A stretch of DNA of 6,157 bases from positions 1 to 6,157 of the forward strand of contig SKWV01000093.1 of assembly GCA_007128755.1 (NCBI GenBank), written 5' to 3'. This document shows, one piece after another, positions 5,067-6,157 of the stretch (positions within the stretch are counted from its first letter, which is position 1; every line of letters starts with the position of its first letter). The notes beneath the pieces are model-generated. The model was not told the origin of the DNA. It was given only the letters and a program-made list of their open reading frames with translations, and made no database searches. Position numbers and translations under genes: made by a program. This stretch comes from Trueperaceae bacterium (GTDB taxonomy: Bacteria > Deinococcota > Deinococci > Deinococcales > Trueperaceae).

Positions 5067-5837
5067 ATGGCCCGCGATCCCCTCCCCGCCCCGCGCCGGG
5101 TACTCGGCCACGCCGTGCACCCGGTCGATCTCGAGGCGGCCGCGCGCTGGGCGCTGCACCTGTGCCATGAAGCCGGGCCGGACGGCAGGTCGGTGATCGT
5201 GACGCTGAACCCCGAGATCGTCGTGCGCGCCCGGGCGGACACCGCCCTCGCGACCGCCTTGGCGGGGGCGAGCCTCACCGTCGCCGACGGCGTCGGCGTG
5301 GTGTGGGCGGCGAAGCGTAGCGGCGTCGACCTGCCGGGTCGGGTGCCGGGGGTCGAGCTCGTCGAGCGGGTGCTCCAGCAGGGCGGGGGCAGCCTGCGGG
5401 TCTTCTTCCTGGGAGGGCGACCCGGGGTGAGCGAGCGGGCGGCGGCCGCGGCGGCCGCCCGCTGGGGGGTCGTCGTCGCCGGCTCGCGGCACGGGTACTT
5501 CGAGCGCTCCAGCGAGGGGGCGCGGGTCGCCCGGGAGATCGCGGACAGCCGGCCTCATCTCCTGCTCGCCGGGCTCGGGGAGGGCCAGGAGCTGTTCCTG
5601 AGCGATCACCGCCGCGCGCTCGGCGCCGGCGCAGCGATCGGTGTCGGCGGCACCCTCGACGTCCTGGCCGGCGAGGCCACGAGGACGCCCGCCTGGACGC
5701 GCCGTCTGGGCCTGGAGTGGGCGTGGCGCGTCGGCCTCGACCCGAAGCGCTGGCACCGCGTGCCACGGCTGGCCGAGTTCGCGCTCCTGACGCTCCGCGA
5801 CGACTCCCGGAAGCGTGAGCGCCGCGACGCACGCTAG
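5067..5837 (+). CDS. WecG/TagA/CpsF family (GT26) glycosyltransferase
   Basis: Members transfer a UDP-activated sugar, often N-acetylmannosamine or its acid, to a membrane lipid-linked acceptor during wall teichoic acid, enterobacterial common antigen or capsule synthesis, at the inner face of the membrane. The product has 256 residues. Motifs in order are VTLNPEIVVRA (Thr46, Asn48), VADGVGVVWAAKRSG (Asp74, the likely catalytic acid/base), GRVPGVELVERVL (Arg92), VFFLGGRPGVSERAA, RHGYF, AGLGEGQELFL (Gln174; many relatives have PKQE where this reads EGQE), IGVGGTLDVLAGEATRTPAW and GLEWAWRVGLDPKRWHRV. There is no transmembrane segment; the basic C-terminal tail (SRKRERRDAR) could mediate membrane contact. 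It starts 2 bp after the comB-like stop with no evident ribosome-binding site, so it is probably coupled. Donor and acceptor cannot be told. Confidence 0.92.
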   Translation: MARDPLPAPRRVLGHAVHPVDLEAAARWALHLCHEAGPDGRSVIVTLNPEIVVRARADTALATALAGASLTVADGVGVVWAAKRSGVDLPGRVPGVELVERVLQQGGGSLRVFFLGGRPGVSERAAAAAAARWGVVVAGSRHGYFERSSEGARVAREIADSRPHLLLAGLGEGQELFLSDHRRALGAGAAIGVGGTLDVLAGEATRTPAWTRRLGLEWAWRVGLDPKRWHRVPRLAEFALLTLRDDSRKRERRDAR

Positions 5838-6157
5838 CGCAGCATCGTGAGCTCTTCGAGGCCTTCCTTGTCGTGATGGTCCGCGGGGTTCCCCGCCGGG
5901 TAGTGCCCGTTGAAACACGCCAGGCAGGTCGAGCCGATGGCGATCGAGCGCACCAGGCCGGCCTCGGAGATGTAGTGCAGCGAGTCGGCGCCGATCCGCT
6001 CGCGGATCTGCTCGACGCTCATCGACGCCGCGGCCAGGTCCTTGCGGGCGGCGGTGTCGATCCCGTAGTAGCAGGGGTAGCTGATGGGCGGGCTGGAGAC
6101 CCGGAAGTGCACCTCGGTCGCTCCGGCCTCGCGCAGCAGTTGCACGATGCGGCCCGA
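5834..6157 (-). CDS. purF: Amidophosphoribosyltransferase (PurF), C-terminal part
   Basis: PurF makes 5-phosphoribosylamine from PRPP and glutamine, the first committed step of purine synthesis. Only the last 107 codons are in the window; the start and the N-terminal glutaminase domain lie beyond the right edge. The fragment opens with SGRIVQLLREAGATEVHFRVSSPPISYPCYYGID, continues with SVEQIRERIGADSLHYISEAGLV and ends in STCLACFNGHYPAGNP plus a short acidic tail. The Cys in YPCYYGID and the CLAC pair match the C-terminal ligands of the 4Fe-4S cluster in the B. subtilis-type enzyme (the remaining ligand would lie upstream). This is therefore the Fe-S class, likely made with a cleaved propeptide. 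The GTG at 6143-6145 is internal, not the start. The TAG stop shares CTAG with the opposing glycosyltransferase stop. Confidence 0.97.
   Translation of the reverse strand, partial: SGRIVQLLREAGATEVHFRVSSPPISYPCYYGIDTAARKDLAAASMSVEQIRERIGADSLHYISEAGLVRSIAIGSTCLACFNGHYPAGNPADHHDKEGLEELTMLR

Noticed and set aside
5446..5461. GCGGCCGCGGCGGCCGC-like symmetric stretch inside the glycosyltransferase gene
   Set aside because: It encodes a run of Ala in a helix; alternating gcg/gcc codons produce the symmetry.
4263..5918. 551-residue minus-strand open frame opposite the comB-like and glycosyltransferase genes
   Set aside because: Low-complexity Arg/Pro/Ala shadow crossing two real genes and the purF stop.

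Overview
The window is GC-rich (roughly 70% by eye, over 80% in places) and densely coded. It looks like chromosomal housekeeping DNA, not a mobile or defence region. Two lineage hints are visible. One is a BshC homologue, the last enzyme of bacillithiol synthesis. The other is a PurF of the iron-sulphur class. Bacillithiol makers with DNA this GC-rich include Deinococcota, so a Deinococcota relative (Deinococcus/Truepera-like) is my best guess, but that is inference and nothing here proves it. I see no rRNA, tRNA, CRISPR array, transposase or phage gene.

Layout, left to right. (1) Positions 1-160 have about 63% GC, against about 81% in the next 160 bases. They read as protein on the minus strand and have no start codon before running into the next gene. 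(2) Plus-strand pair 156-943: a MutY-type C-terminal NUDIX-like domain with no glycosylase domain, overlapping by 4 bp a YbgC-type hotdog thioesterase. (3) guaB (IMP dehydrogenase), plus strand, 1020-2516, with an apparent extended -10 promoter and a strong leader hairpin. (4) A 74-bp convergent gap (2517-2590) that contains a second, near-perfect copy of the last 31 bases of the guaB region plus hairpins. (5) bshC, minus strand, 2591-4171. (6) A divergent intergenic region (4172-4284) with inverted repeats and an extended -10 box. (7) Plus-strand two-gene operon: a ComB-like 2-phosphosulfolactate phosphatase homologue (4285-5064) and, 2 bp later, a WecG/TagA/CpsF (GT26) glycosyltransferase (5067-5837). 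(8) The 3' part of purF, minus strand, 5834 to the right edge. Its stop codon overlaps the glycosyltransferase stop in the shared tetranucleotide CTAG.

Functionally, guaB and purF both serve purine synthesis (IMP to XMP, and the first committed step of IMP synthesis) but are not in one operon here. bshC supplies the low-molecular-weight thiol. The glycosyltransferase points to cell-surface polysaccharide synthesis. The ComB-like protein keeps the family fold signatures but has lost the usual TTNGT motif, so its activity is uncertain. I found no convincing undescribed multi-gene system. The best leads are the suspicious junction near position 160, the duplicated guaB tail, the motif-poor ComB homologue and the shared stop codons at 5834-5837.
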